Shown one piece after another: positions 19,901 through 28,387 of a DNA stretch of 39,243 nucleotides. Within the stretch, counting starts at the first letter, position 1. Every line of letters starts with the position of its first letter. The stretch is from NCBI GenBank assembly GCA_009711805.1, contig VEMX01000025.1:1-39243 (forward strand). The letters are read 5' to 3'. This stretch comes from Balneolaceae bacterium (GTDB lineage: Bacteria; Bacteroidota; Rhodothermia; Balneolales; Balneolaceae). Below the pieces are notes generated by a model. That model was not told the origin of the DNA. It saw nothing but the letters and a program-made list of their open reading frames with translations, and did no database searches. The translations under genes were made by a program, and so were the position numbers.

Positions 19901-20178
19901 AGAACCACATCAGACTGACTGGCTCTTGAAATTGACCGTACCTGGCGAACTCCCTTAACCACGCCCACTGCTTCCTCTATAGGTTTGGTGACTAAGTTTT
20001 CGATATCGATAGGGGCCGCTCCTTCAAATTCTGTACGCACCGTTAGGGTGGGATAACTCAACTCCGGAAGCAGGTTCACTTTTAACCGGGAAAGTGACAC
20101 CATTCCGAATAACAGTATTCCAATGGTAAACATAGCCACCGTTACTTTGCGGCGGGTAGAAAAATCTATAATCTTCAT
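16903..20178 (-). CDS. RND efflux permease, first of a pair (HAE1/SwrC-like)
   Basis: This 1091-residue permease opens with IIDFSTRRKVTVAMFTIGILLFG and carries TM4 IGMLVDNSIVVLENIARH (about residues 409-426), again with Asp-Asn rather than Asp-Asp. The C-terminal half has GLILLAGIVVNNAIVLIDLVNQIRQ. A central cytoplasmic stretch at about 505-575 is longer than usual and rich in Lys, Phe and Ile (RVLRKIRMFLFYTIP...SWIGKFFKFLFSP), containing an extra amphipathic or hydrophobic stretch before TM7. The gene follows the adaptor by 23 bp and precedes a second permease by 10 bp, suggesting a two-permease pump in the style of MdtBC. The substrate is unknown. Confidence 0.95.
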   Translation of the reverse strand: MKIIDFSTRRKVTVAMFTIGILLFGMVSLSRLKVNLLPELSYPTLTVRTEFEGAAPIDIENLVTKPIEEAVGVVKGVRQVRSISRASQSDVVLEFAWGTDMNIANLDVMAKLDAVQLPLEAEKPITLRFDPTLDPIVRYALYYNTSEEDKNNTKVDYAALQDLSSPEAIARLKSLRILADEQLKKKLESSDGVASIKVSGGLEEEIQVNIDQQRLSYLNIPIEAITQILNAENVNMSGGRLEEGSQQYLVRTLNEFKTVDQIRNVVVARKGDNTIYLKDVAEVNQSYKEREAITRLNGSEAVEIAVYKEGDANTVAVAEAVKTGIADIQKVLPEGMQLEKVYDQSVFISSAVNEVKNAGIIGGVLAVLVLYLFLRSFWTTVIISVSIPVSIIATFNLMYGNDITLNIMSLGGIALGIGMLVDNSIVVLENIARHKQMGKSVMQSAREGAGEVGMAVVASTLTTIAVFFPLVFVQGIAGQLFRDQALTVTFSLLASLVVAVTLIPMLSSLGGNKSEVEKPELQEPKTSFGRVLRKIRMFLFYTIPTAIAKAFRFIFSWIGKFFKFLFSPLVYAFDKLYQATENIYVSFLEWSLNHKFIVLSTALLIFAGSIALVPHIGIELIPQLSQGEFKVEFKLPPGTPIEETDHALQSVQHAVKNIADIQATFAVAGTGNRMDANPDQGGENWGELNVLLASGASSLQEETTMDNMRSSLQTIPGLQYKFARPSLFSFKTPIEVEINGFDLDKLKEVSNKISRKLSANSRFADVKSTMETGSPEIQILFDRDRAAALGLQVHDVADRIVSNVRGDVATRYSWRDRKIDVLVRARKQDRSSIEEIRQLIVNPNSEQAIPLSAIAEVQLTIGPGEIRRVAQQRVAIVSANLNYGDLGEAAQEVQQLINEVSMPSGIFARVAGQNEEMSASFQSLIFALSLAVFLVYLVMASQFESLLHPFIILFSIPLALVGAIIALYITNTTISVVVFIGLILLAGIVVNNAIVLIDLVNQIRQKGADKIEALLEGGRSRLRPILMTTMTTTLGLLPLAIGFGDGAELRAPMGITVIGGLLVSTLLTLIVIPVMYALLDRKKYNTSQETA

Positions 20179-20201
20179 GAATAGCTTGTTTTAATTTGTC
20201 T

Positions 20202-21257
20202 TTACAGACGCGTAACTATATTTACTTTACTGCTGTCTTGCAGGCTGCCCTGTCCAATAGTAACAACCATTTCGCCATCTTCCAGCCCCTCCAGGATTTC
20301 AATCCGTACTCCATTGCCATACCCGGTGCGGATATTTCGTTTGAAGGCGAGAGAATCCTTTATTACAAATACACTCTGGTTTTGATCTTCGGAGATGACC
20401 GCAGCTTTTGGAATCATTTGGGTATTCAGGCGGGTGTCGTATACAATTTTTATTCTGCCGAACATACCGGGCCGCAATACATTTCTTGTTTCATCTACAT
20501 ATACCGTAACCTTAAAGGTGCCAGTCTCAGGGTTTATCACCGGGCTAATTCGTTCTACATGCCCTTCAAATGTTTGGTTGGGAAGAGCATCCGCCTTTAA
20601 GAGGGCTGTTTGTCCTTTTTTGATCTTAGACATCTCATGCTCCGGGATATGTAAAATGGCTTGCAGAGGGCTAAAATCAGTAACTCTAAATACCTGTTGG
20701 TCTGTTCCAATCATGTTACCTTCTTTCACAAAACGCTCGGAGATAACACCGCCAATAGGTGCTTTAATATTTGTATGCTCAAGGTTTAGCTTGGCCAGTT
20801 CATAGGCCGATTTCTGAGATTCATATTCGTATTGGGTATTTTGATAAGTTTCGGCAGCTACCAGTTCCTTTTCATAGAGTTCTTTATTTCTTTGGTAATC
20901 ATTATGGAGGCGATCCAAGGTGGCTTTGGCTCGCTGAGCTTCAATACGATATTGCTCATCTTCGATGGTGGCAATTACCTGGCCTTTTTGGACAACATCC
21001 CCTTCTTCAACCTTAATTTCGGTAAGTATGCCCCGTACTTTTGAGACAATGGTTGCTTCTTGTTCTGCCTCCAAAGTTGCCGTATTTGAGTAATAAGCTG
21101 AAATATCTCCCCGGGAAACACTGCTTACTTCCACGGGAATTACGAGCTTTTCTTCTTCATTTTCAGATTCATTCGGATCTTGATTATTACAAGCAGTAAT
21201 GGCTAACAGAGCTGCAACAGAAAGGAGGGGAATGAATAGGTAGCGTGATCTTTTCAT
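20202..21257 (-). CDS. RND efflux periplasmic adaptor (membrane fusion lipoprotein)
   Basis: The 351-residue adaptor links RND permeases to an outer-membrane channel. It starts with a lipoprotein signal (LLSVAALLAITAC, Cys at residue 23), followed by an acidic linker (DPNESENEEEK). The first half-lipoyl motif is ATIVSKVRGILTEIKVEEGDVVQKGQVIATI (about 69-99). An alpha-helical hairpin follows (about 100-150), then the second half-lipoyl TNIKAPIGGVISERFVKEGNMIG (about 157-179), and beta-barrel and membrane-proximal domains. It is the first gene of the pump operon. No TolC-like gene follows or precedes it in this window. Confidence 0.95.
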   Translation of the reverse strand: MKRSRYLFIPLLSVAALLAITACNNQDPNESENEEEKLVIPVEVSSVSRGDISAYYSNTATLEAEQEATIVSKVRGILTEIKVEEGDVVQKGQVIATIEDEQYRIEAQRAKATLDRLHNDYQRNKELYEKELVAAETYQNTQYEYESQKSAYELAKLNLEHTNIKAPIGGVISERFVKEGNMIGTDQQVFRVTDFSPLQAILHIPEHEMSKIKKGQTALLKADALPNQTFEGHVERISPVINPETGTFKVTVYVDETRNVLRPGMFGRIKIVYDTRLNTQMIPKAAVISEDQNQSVFVIKDSLAFKRNIRTGYGNGVRIEILEGLEDGEMVVTIGQGSLQDSSKVNIVTRL

Positions 21258-21536
21258 GGGTATTATTTTGGCCTGATATTTCTTTTAACAACAGTGCGTC
21301 TTTACGGTCTATATGCAGGCTTTGTTACGGGAGAAAGGCGTTTATTATGATGGCATATATAGCTGAAAGGAACCGGCAAATAAAATTCACCTGTTAGAGG
21401 TAAAAAAATTTATTTATAAATGATAAAAGATGAATATGAAATGATATCATTTTTGGGTGGGTGTTTCTTCCGGCTTGGTGAAAGTAGCTTTCGAAGCTTA
21501 TCTGGTTCAATCTTATATGGGGGCAAAATCCTCGTT

Positions 21537-23555
21537 TTAATTAAGGATTTTTTCAACCTGTGGATGTAGTGGGAGTGTAATAATGAATTCGGAGCCTTTG
21601 CCTTCCTCACTTTCAACGGCGATGGTTCCTTTATGAAGTTCAATCATTTCTTTACATAACAGCAATCCAAGTCCTGTTCCTTTTTCATTGTTGGTGCCTT
21701 TTCTTTGAGGACGGTTGGAAGCATTGAACAACGATTTGATGACCGATTCTGACATCCCAATCCCGTTATCTTTAATGGAGATGAGTACACATTCTTCTTC
21801 TTCAGTAAGGGTAACCTGCACGGTTTCGTTGATGGGAGAATATTTAATAGCATTCGAAATCAGGTTTCTCAATACCGTGGCAATCATCTCGGCATCTGCT
21901 GTAATCACCGGGCCTGTTTTAAAATTTGTGGTAATGGTAATATTCTTACAGTCTGCTGCTGAATGCAGTAAATCGATAATATTTTGAATGAGTACAGGCA
22001 GGTATACTTCATCGAAATGAGCCTGGAGTTGTGCTGTTTGAAGGCACACCCAATCCAATAAGTTTTCTAAAAGCTGGTAGCCACCCTCCGATGTTAACTG
22101 AGCTTTGGAAATTTTTTTGATAATCTGATCACTTACGGCCTCCTGGTCGATGTTATCAAGGGTAAGTTCCAGCATTCCCATAATGCCTACAAAGGTGCCT
22201 TTTAGATCGTGAGCTATAATGGAGTATAACTTATCGCGGGTACTGGTAAGTTTTTGAAGTTGTTCATTCTGAGTTTTAATCTTGTCCTCAGATTTTTTTT
22301 GAATAGTCACATCCTGAAAGGTACCCCGTAAAGTTTGAGGTTCATCATTGAATGTATATACATCTCCAATAGCGCGTACCCATTTATGTGTTCCTTTGGC
22401 AGAAACAAAGGGAAGTGTTAAATCGTAAGTTTCACCAGTGCGTATGGTGTGAATCATAGCCTGTTGAATTTGTTCTCTTGCCTGCCCCGGAAAGAACTTA
22501 AGAGTTTCATCGATATTTACTTTATCCCGCATAGACATTTCATGAATACGATATACCTGATCGGTCCAAAAAACCTCACCTGTTTTTAGATCAAACTCCC
22601 AACCTCCGATTTCAGCCATCTTTTGGGTCTGCTCAAAAAGCAGTTCCAATTTTTTGCGGTCAGTAATTTCCCTGGAAGTTGTTTGCAGGTTTATAACTTC
22701 ACCTTTCTCGTTGGTAATAGGTTCAGTTGCTGTATCAAACCAAATAAACTCTCCATCTTTTTTCCGGATACGATATTGAATGCTATGTACGGTATTGTTA
22801 GAGAGAGCCTCAGCGTGAGATTGTTCATTAATGCGCTGTAGATCGGTAGGGTGAATAAGGGAAGAGGGATCTTTCCCGATCAATTCCGTTGGTTTGTATC
22901 CCAAAATTCGTTCAGCAGAAGGGGATACGAAACAATAGGTACCGTCAGGTTCATGCAGGCAAACCATATCGGCTGTGTTGGTGGAGATCAGTTTATATAA
23001 ATGTTCCCTTTCTTTGAGCTCTTCTTCTGTTCGCTGTCTCTTTATAACAGAGCCAACCCATTGCCCCAGAAGGGTAATAAGCTTCCTGTCAGCGCCAAGG
23101 AATTCTGATATTTTGGGATAAGGACTGGAGAAATTGATAGTCCCGAAGAGTTCTCCCTCAATTTTAATGGGTACTCCAATATAGGTCTCAAGCTGAAAAG
23201 CTTGGTAACAAGGATGGCGTTTGTGGGGACTCCGCTCCATATGATGAATAGTGACAACCTGGTCTTGTTCGAGTGTAATACTACAGTAGGTGTCACCCAG
23301 TTCAAAAGATTGGCCATTATGCAGGTCAGCATCCTCAGCAAAATGCTCCACTATAGTGTATGTATTTCCCTTAACCGAACTAACGATCCCGATATCCATG
23401 CCCAATAATTGAGTGGTTAGTTTAAGGGCATTGTACAATTGCTTATTGAGGTCCAAAGAAGATTGAGAGACAATCTCTTGCAAGAGATTCATACGTTTTT
23501 CTACAATCTGTTCGCCTTCAATGCGGAACTTCCTTAATTCACTAACCTCACTCAT
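21537..23555 (-). CDS. Hybrid-free sensor histidine kinase, GAF-PAS-PAS-HisKA-HATPase
   Basis: From the ATG at 23555 (GGGA just upstream) the protein has 672 residues; a TTG 12 bases earlier is less likely. It has no transmembrane segment, so it senses in the cytoplasm. A GAF domain (about 25-175) is followed by a PAS domain (about 180-300, YKLISTNTADMVCLHEPDGTYCFVSPS) and a second PAS with the AEIGGWEFDLKTGEVFWTDQVYRIH signature (about 310-420). The kinase core has the phosphoacceptor in IIAHDLKGTF (His about 449), N box NLISNAIKYS, G1 DNGIGM and G2 GTGLGLLL. There is no receiver domain and no adjacent response-regulator gene. It is paralogous to the next kinase upstream. Confidence 0.93.
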   Translation of the reverse strand: MSEVSELRKFRIEGEQIVEKRMNLLQEIVSQSSLDLNKQLYNALKLTTQLLGMDIGIVSSVKGNTYTIVEHFAEDADLHNGQSFELGDTYCSITLEQDQVVTIHHMERSPHKRHPCYQAFQLETYIGVPIKIEGELFGTINFSSPYPKISEFLGADRKLITLLGQWVGSVIKRQRTEEELKEREHLYKLISTNTADMVCLHEPDGTYCFVSPSAERILGYKPTELIGKDPSSLIHPTDLQRINEQSHAEALSNNTVHSIQYRIRKKDGEFIWFDTATEPITNEKGEVINLQTTSREITDRKKLELLFEQTQKMAEIGGWEFDLKTGEVFWTDQVYRIHEMSMRDKVNIDETLKFFPGQAREQIQQAMIHTIRTGETYDLTLPFVSAKGTHKWVRAIGDVYTFNDEPQTLRGTFQDVTIQKKSEDKIKTQNEQLQKLTSTRDKLYSIIAHDLKGTFVGIMGMLELTLDNIDQEAVSDQIIKKISKAQLTSEGGYQLLENLLDWVCLQTAQLQAHFDEVYLPVLIQNIIDLLHSAADCKNITITTNFKTGPVITADAEMIATVLRNLISNAIKYSPINETVQVTLTEEEECVLISIKDNGIGMSESVIKSLFNASNRPQRKGTNNEKGTGLGLLLCKEMIELHKGTIAVESEEGKGSEFIITLPLHPQVEKILN

Positions 23556-23790
23556 ATGAATTCCCAACTACGAATATTAAAGAATCTTAATAAACAATAA
23601 TAAATATCAACTGGAATGCAAAGTAGTTTATGAAGTGATACTGGTATTTTCTGCAACGTTGAATTCTATTGCCCGGCAGTACTCTCTAATGGTTAATATT
23701 AGACCAACAAAATAAATTTTTTTTGAACTAATAATATCTCTAATTATAAAAATAATGTGGCCTGCTTAGGTTAACAGATAAAACAGATGT

Positions 23791-26142
23791 TCAATTTCTG
23801 GTAGCATAGTTATGCTGAGGTAAACGTATTCGAAACTCCGTGCCTTTATGCTCTTCGCTTTCCACTTCAATAGTACCATGATGGAGTTTAATGAGTTCTT
23901 TACACAACAAAAGTCCCAGCCCGTTCCCTTTTTCTTTTGATGTGCCTTTTCGTTGTGGCCGAGAATCAACCGTAAACAGTGATTCTTTAACACTTTCGGG
24001 CATTCCGATGCCGTAATCCTTTACAGCGATAATTATATTCCCTTCATGATTATATATGCCAATAACCACACGGTTTTTAGGATTCGAAAATTTAATGGCA
24101 TTTGAAATTAGATTTCTGAATACCGTACCCAGCATTTCGGGATCGGCTTTAACAGGCATAACATCCGTTTCGAACTCTGTGATAATCTCAATTTCTTTAT
24201 TGGCCGCTGCCGATGTCATTACCTTAATATTTTTTTTAACCAGCTCAACAATGTCTGCATCTTTTGTAGAGGGTTTTAACTGATCTTGCTGTATAAGAAT
24301 CCAGTCTAAGAGGTTCTGAAATATCTTAGATGCATTTTGTGAGGAAGTCTGCGCAAGGTTGAGTTTGTACATAACGCTTTCGTTATTTTGATCCTCAAGT
24401 TCTTCTTCTATTAATCCAAGCATTCCATTAATCCCATTAAACGCTCCTTTAAGGTCATGGGCAATAATGGAATATAATTTATCCCGGGTTTGGGAAAGAT
24501 GAACAAGCTGGGTGTTTTGTTGTTTTATCTTTTCTTTATTCTCTTTTTGGCGGGTGATATCCTGGAAGGTACCTATCAGTTTAACTGCTTTTCCTTCAAC
24601 ATATTCGGCATGTCCTTTAGCACGTACCCATTTCTTGGTTCTATTGGCCGTAACAATGGGCAGTTCAACATCCCAGGAGATATTATCGTCTAAACATTCC
24701 TGAATTTTATGCTGTATAACCGGCCGTGCTTTTGGCGGATAAAAACTTAGAGCTTGTCCTATATCGATGGGAGATCCAGGCGGGAGTTCATGAATATGGT
24801 ACACTTCTTCGGTCCAGAAAAGATCATCAGAGTTGATGTGATACTCCCATCCCCCCACATGAGCCATTTTCTGAGCCTGAATAAAGAGGTCTTTCAATTT
24901 CATTTGTTCGGTAATATCCTGGAATGTTCCTCTGATCATATAGGCTTTTTCATCATCAAAAAGAGCTTTTCCTATAGCTCGTACCCATTTGTGGTTTCCT
25001 TTGGCAGAAACAAAGGGGAGGGATACATCATATTTTTTTCCGGTTTCAATGGTATAGTTTAATGCTTGGCGTATGGTGTTTTTTGCTTTTCCCGGATAAA
25101 AATCAATTCCCTCCTCTACAAATACTTTTGACCCAATAGGGACTTCATGGATGCGATATACCTCATCTGTCCAAAAAAGCTCACCTGTCTTAAGATCATA
25201 TTCCCATCCACCTACATTGGCCATTTGCTGGGATTTTTCGAACAAAATGCTCACCTTCTTTTTGTCGGTGATTTCCCGTGAAGTGGTTTGCAGTTTTACT
25301 ACTTCGCCTTGTTCATTAGTAATAGATTTTGAAGCCGTGTCAAACCAAATATATTCTCCATCCTTTCTGCGGATACGATATTCAAAATTTTTGGCAAGAT
25401 CATTCTCAAGAGATTTTTGGTCCGATTCTTCTTGTATTTTTAGCAAGTCCCCGGGATGAAAGAGATCGTAAGGATTGGTGCCTATAAGTTCTTCAGGAGT
25501 ATATCCGAGTATATTTTTGACGGAAGGAGAGACAAATTGATAGGTGCCGTCAGGTTTATGCAGGCAAACCATATCTGCTGAATTGGTAGAAATAAGCTTG
25601 TAAAGAGCTTCACGTTCTTTAAGTTCATGTTCAATCTGCTTTCGCTTAAGAATAGACCCAACCCAGTCTGCCATCAGGGATACAAGGTTTGAATCGAGGG
25701 GAATAAACCCATCTTTTTTGGGAGAGGAACTGGAAAAACTGAGAGTGCCGTATAATTCCCCGTCTATTCGTAAGGGAACACCAATATAAGACTCCAGGGA
25801 AAATATGGAATAGCATGGATGCCGATTCCAGTGGCTTTCTCTCATATAGTCTATAGTAATAATAGCATCATTTTGTACGGTAATACTGCCATAGGTATTA
25901 CCAAGTTCATACTGCTGGTTGGGTTGCAATTCATTTTCTTTGGAATAGCAATATTCAATAGTGTAAGTGTCCCCTTCCACATTGCTTATGATCCCTGTAT
26001 TCATTTCAAGAAGAGTTGTTACAAGCCAGAGGGCAGTGTTTAATTGATTGTCCAGATCTGGATCTGTTTGCGAGACAATCTCATGCAACAGTTGTATCCT
26101 TTTCTCCAGGTTCCCTAAACTTTTTAATAATTGTTCTTCCAT
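23791..26142 (-). CDS. Sensor histidine kinase, GAF-PAS-PAS-PAS-HisKA-HATPase
   Basis: From the ATG at 26142 (GAGG 9 bp upstream) the product has 783 residues; the frame stays open 17 codons further but that stretch lacks a good start context. The order is GAF (about 20-185), PAS1 (about 190-305), PAS2 (ANVGGWEYDLKTGELFWTDEV, about 320-430) and PAS3 (AHVGGWEYHINSDDLFWTEEV, about 435-545). HisKA follows with His about 562 in IIAHDLKGAF, then HATPase with NLISNAIKFS, DYGIGM and GNGLGLLL. PAS2 and PAS3 are near-copies, so this paralogue gained or kept one more sensor module than its downstream twin. It is soluble, with no response regulator nearby. Confidence 0.93.
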   Translation of the reverse strand: MEEQLLKSLGNLEKRIQLLHEIVSQTDPDLDNQLNTALWLVTTLLEMNTGIISNVEGDTYTIEYCYSKENELQPNQQYELGNTYGSITVQNDAIITIDYMRESHWNRHPCYSIFSLESYIGVPLRIDGELYGTLSFSSSSPKKDGFIPLDSNLVSLMADWVGSILKRKQIEHELKEREALYKLISTNSADMVCLHKPDGTYQFVSPSVKNILGYTPEELIGTNPYDLFHPGDLLKIQEESDQKSLENDLAKNFEYRIRRKDGEYIWFDTASKSITNEQGEVVKLQTTSREITDKKKVSILFEKSQQMANVGGWEYDLKTGELFWTDEVYRIHEVPIGSKVFVEEGIDFYPGKAKNTIRQALNYTIETGKKYDVSLPFVSAKGNHKWVRAIGKALFDDEKAYMIRGTFQDITEQMKLKDLFIQAQKMAHVGGWEYHINSDDLFWTEEVYHIHELPPGSPIDIGQALSFYPPKARPVIQHKIQECLDDNISWDVELPIVTANRTKKWVRAKGHAEYVEGKAVKLIGTFQDITRQKENKEKIKQQNTQLVHLSQTRDKLYSIIAHDLKGAFNGINGMLGLIEEELEDQNNESVMYKLNLAQTSSQNASKIFQNLLDWILIQQDQLKPSTKDADIVELVKKNIKVMTSAAANKEIEIITEFETDVMPVKADPEMLGTVFRNLISNAIKFSNPKNRVVIGIYNHEGNIIIAVKDYGIGMPESVKESLFTVDSRPQRKGTSKEKGNGLGLLLCKELIKLHHGTIEVESEEHKGTEFRIRLPQHNYATRN

Positions 26143-26419
26143 GAAAATAACCTCGTTCTTAGCTATAGGTCTCTTTTCGTCTTTATAAAGCAAATACTTA
26201 AACTCCTCTAAAAGGGGAAAGTGAGGCCACCTGTTTTCATTTGGGAGTGTCCTTACAATCCTTTAGCTGATAATTTTCCGGCCATATATATAGCCTGCCT
26301 AACCTACCGATTCCTTCTCTTTTATTCTTTCACCGGCATTCTTGATTTTAAACAAAGATGTATAAATCAGCGTTCTGTTTTTTACTTCCTGATAAAAATA
26401 TATGTAGATATGAGATTAG

Positions 26420-26647
26420 CCCGAATTATTCACGAATGGATGCAAAATGGCGATCTATATACTTGAATATATTACCGTTGAATTGCTTTATGTAATAGCC
26501 CAATTTTGAGGTACGGATTAGGCGGCGAAATTTCCCCGTAGGCTGCGTTCAAGTGAAAATTGGGGTACTCAGGGTACCACAGTACCCTTCCGTTCCCATT
26601 TCCACTTCGCCTTGCGTACGATTAAATTTCTTGGTGAATAATCCGGG
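26420..26647. mobile_element. MITE copy A (IS1380/piggyBac-style ends), TSD TTAG
   Basis: This 228-bp non-coding element begins CCCGAATTATTCACGAA and ends TTGGTGAATAATCCGGG, imperfect inverted repeats with CCC/GGG tips. It is flanked by TTAG on both sides (26416-26419 and 26648-26651). A second copy at 38621-38848 has the same length and differs at five positions by my alignment. Internally, CCCAATTTT (26499-26507) pairs with AAAATTGGG (26556-26564), and GGGTACT pairs with AGTACCC, so the right half can fold. No open frame is inside. It ends 67 bp before the pyrophosphatase start, within the 572-bp gap between the sensor kinase and ppa; the rest of that gap shows no gene. Confidence 0.85.
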
Positions 26648-26714
26648 TTAGGCTTATGATTTAAAAATGATTTATACTTCATGCAGATTCTGATCACAAA
26701 CTATATCTTTTTAT

Positions 26715-27329
26715 ATGAGCTTTCCGAATCCTTTTTATCGGTGGAGACCCCACCCATGGCATGGGCTTGAAGTTGGCATAAAACCACCTTCCGTTGTTAA
26801 CGCCTTTATAGAAATTACCCCTTTTGATACCATCAAGTACGAAGTGGATAAAAAGACAGGCTATATGAGGGTTGATCGTCCTCAGCGCAGCTCTTCATTA
26901 CCTCCCTCTCTGTATGGCTTTATTCCAAGAACATATTGCGGCAAAAGAGTAGGAGTGTTGTCTACAGAAACCAATAAAGGAGATGGAGATCCCCTCGATA
27001 TTTGTGTGCTTAGTGAACGTCCCATCGATAAGGCCGAGGTGATTCTTACCGCTCGTGTAATTGGTGGACTGCATATGATTGACCGGGGCGAGGCAGACGA
27101 TAAAATCATTTCTGTACTACATAATGATCGCTATTATAATGATGTGAATAGTGTCCATGATTTGCCGGAAATTCAAATAGAGCGTTTACGGCATTATTTC
27201 AGCACCTATAAATTGATACCAGGCCGGGATATAAACGATGTGTTTGTAGAGCGGATATATGATGCCAGCCATGCTCATAAAATCATAGAAGCTTCTATAG
27301 AAGACTATGAAGAAATGTTTGGGGAGTAG
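26715..27329 (+). CDS. ppa: Inorganic pyrophosphatase (family I)
   Basis: This soluble Mg2+-dependent enzyme splits PPi to two phosphates, pulling biosynthetic reactions forward. The 204-residue sequence shows the family signatures: [24 protein letters not shown] (about 36-59), [16 protein letters not shown] (about 62-77), the metal-binding [13 protein letters not shown] (about 92-104, three Asp), and the [12 protein letters not shown] block (about 126-137). HYFSTYKL corresponds to the late Tyr-Lys pair. The ATG at 26715 has no Shine-Dalgarno. Its 5' region consists of 67 bp plus MITE copy A, so its promoter lies in that short spacer or inside the element. It converges with the hydrolase gene. 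Confidence 0.96.
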   Translation: MSFPNPFYRWRPHPWHGLEVGIKPPSVVNAFIEITPFDTIKYEVDKKTGYMRVDRPQRSSSLPPSLYGFIPRTYCGKRVGVLSTETNKGDGDPLDICVLSERPIDKAEVILTARVIGGLHMIDRGEADDKIISVLHNDRYYNDVNSVHDLPEIQIERLRHYFSTYKLIPGRDINDVFVERIYDASHAHKIIEASIEDYEEMFGE

Positions 27330-27350
27330 CAGTTATAGTTAGGCGAGGAG

Positions 27351-28361
27351 CTATTTCTTTTCCTTAAAAAAGGAAACCACGGTTGGAATGAGCTCATCCG
27401 GATTATCTGAAAAAGCTGCTTTTCCTGCTTCCGGAACCGTGATAAGAGTACCCTTGGGGAATGAGTCTGCCCACCTTTTCTGAGCTGGGATGCCCAGGGA
27501 ATCCTGCTGTCCATAAACCACTAAAACCGGACTTTGGACTTTCTTCATCTTAGCGGAATAATCCCAATTCCCAAAATATGCAGGAGCAAGCTGGGCGGTA
27601 TATTTATAATAATACTGAATAGCTTCTGGCGGGGCTTTACAAATAGTGCCCTGGTAATTGACAGACCGTTTCTGTTGGAGGGATATAACGCGATTTATTT
27701 CCTCATATTTTTTACATGCTTCCAGAGGATTCTCTGCAGTACCGTTTAGCAGAGACATTAACAGCGAAGAGGATTGACGGATCAGGCTGCTGTCAACTGG
27801 TGGTAGTTTGGTTGCCTCTTCGGCCTTTTTACGATAGTAGTTAGCTGCCTCAGAACGAACTGGTCCGGTAGCTCCATGCAATACAACAGGACCTAAATGA
27901 TTTGGGTAATACTGAGCATATTCTGCCAACAACACAGCTCCGAATGAATGAGCTATGACCTTCATTTGGTTTAAATTGAAATGTCTTCTTACCCCATCCA
28001 GGTCTTCAACAAAAAAGTGGGGTTTCAGCCGGGTGGTATCGGCTGGTAATATGGAGCGCCCGCCCCCTCTTTGATCATAAAAGATTAGTGTAAAATGTTT
28101 AGCCAAGGGGATGAGGGAAGGTGAAAAACTATGCATGCCTGCTCCCGGCCCGCCATGTATAACAACGATGCTATCGGGAGCAGATCCAACCACTTCATAA
28201 TAGATAGAATCTCCTTCAGCTCCCCGGAGGTACCCAGATGACGGTCGGTTGTCGGAGGAGTTACTTTGACAAGCTGCTATACCGGCCAGGATAACCAGCA
28301 GGGTTAATATTTGGCCAGTTTTTTTGCTAAATGCATTAGCATTATTTTTTATTTGAAACAT
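27351..28361 (-). CDS. Alpha/beta hydrolase lipoprotein, proline-iminopeptidase-like (S33), catalytic His missing
   Basis: The 336-residue product has a lipoprotein signal (LLVILAGIAAC, Cys31), so it is anchored in the envelope. HGGPG (69-73) forms the oxyanion region typical of proline iminopeptidases, followed by YDQRGGGRS (95-103). The nucleophile elbow is AHSFGA (Ser139) and the acid is Asp287 in VVYGQQD. The last strand reads VPEAGKAAFSDNPDEL, where relatives have Gly-His; here Lys314 occupies the histidine position. The fold is therefore clear, but hydrolytic activity is doubtful unless another His serves. It follows the amidase by 26 bp and is probably its operon partner. Confidence 0.88.
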   Translation of the reverse strand: MFQIKNNANAFSKKTGQILTLLVILAGIAACQSNSSDNRPSSGYLRGAEGDSIYYEVVGSAPDSIVVIHGGPGAGMHSFSPSLIPLAKHFTLIFYDQRGGGRSILPADTTRLKPHFFVEDLDGVRRHFNLNQMKVIAHSFGAVLLAEYAQYYPNHLGPVVLHGATGPVRSEAANYYRKKAEEATKLPPVDSSLIRQSSSLLMSLLNGTAENPLEACKKYEEINRVISLQQKRSVNYQGTICKAPPEAIQYYYKYTAQLAPAYFGNWDYSAKMKKVQSPVLVVYGQQDSLGIPAQKRWADSFPKGTLITVPEAGKAAFSDNPDELIPTVVSFFKEKK

Positions 28362-28387
28362 GAGTGGATCATTAACTATGGATCAAA

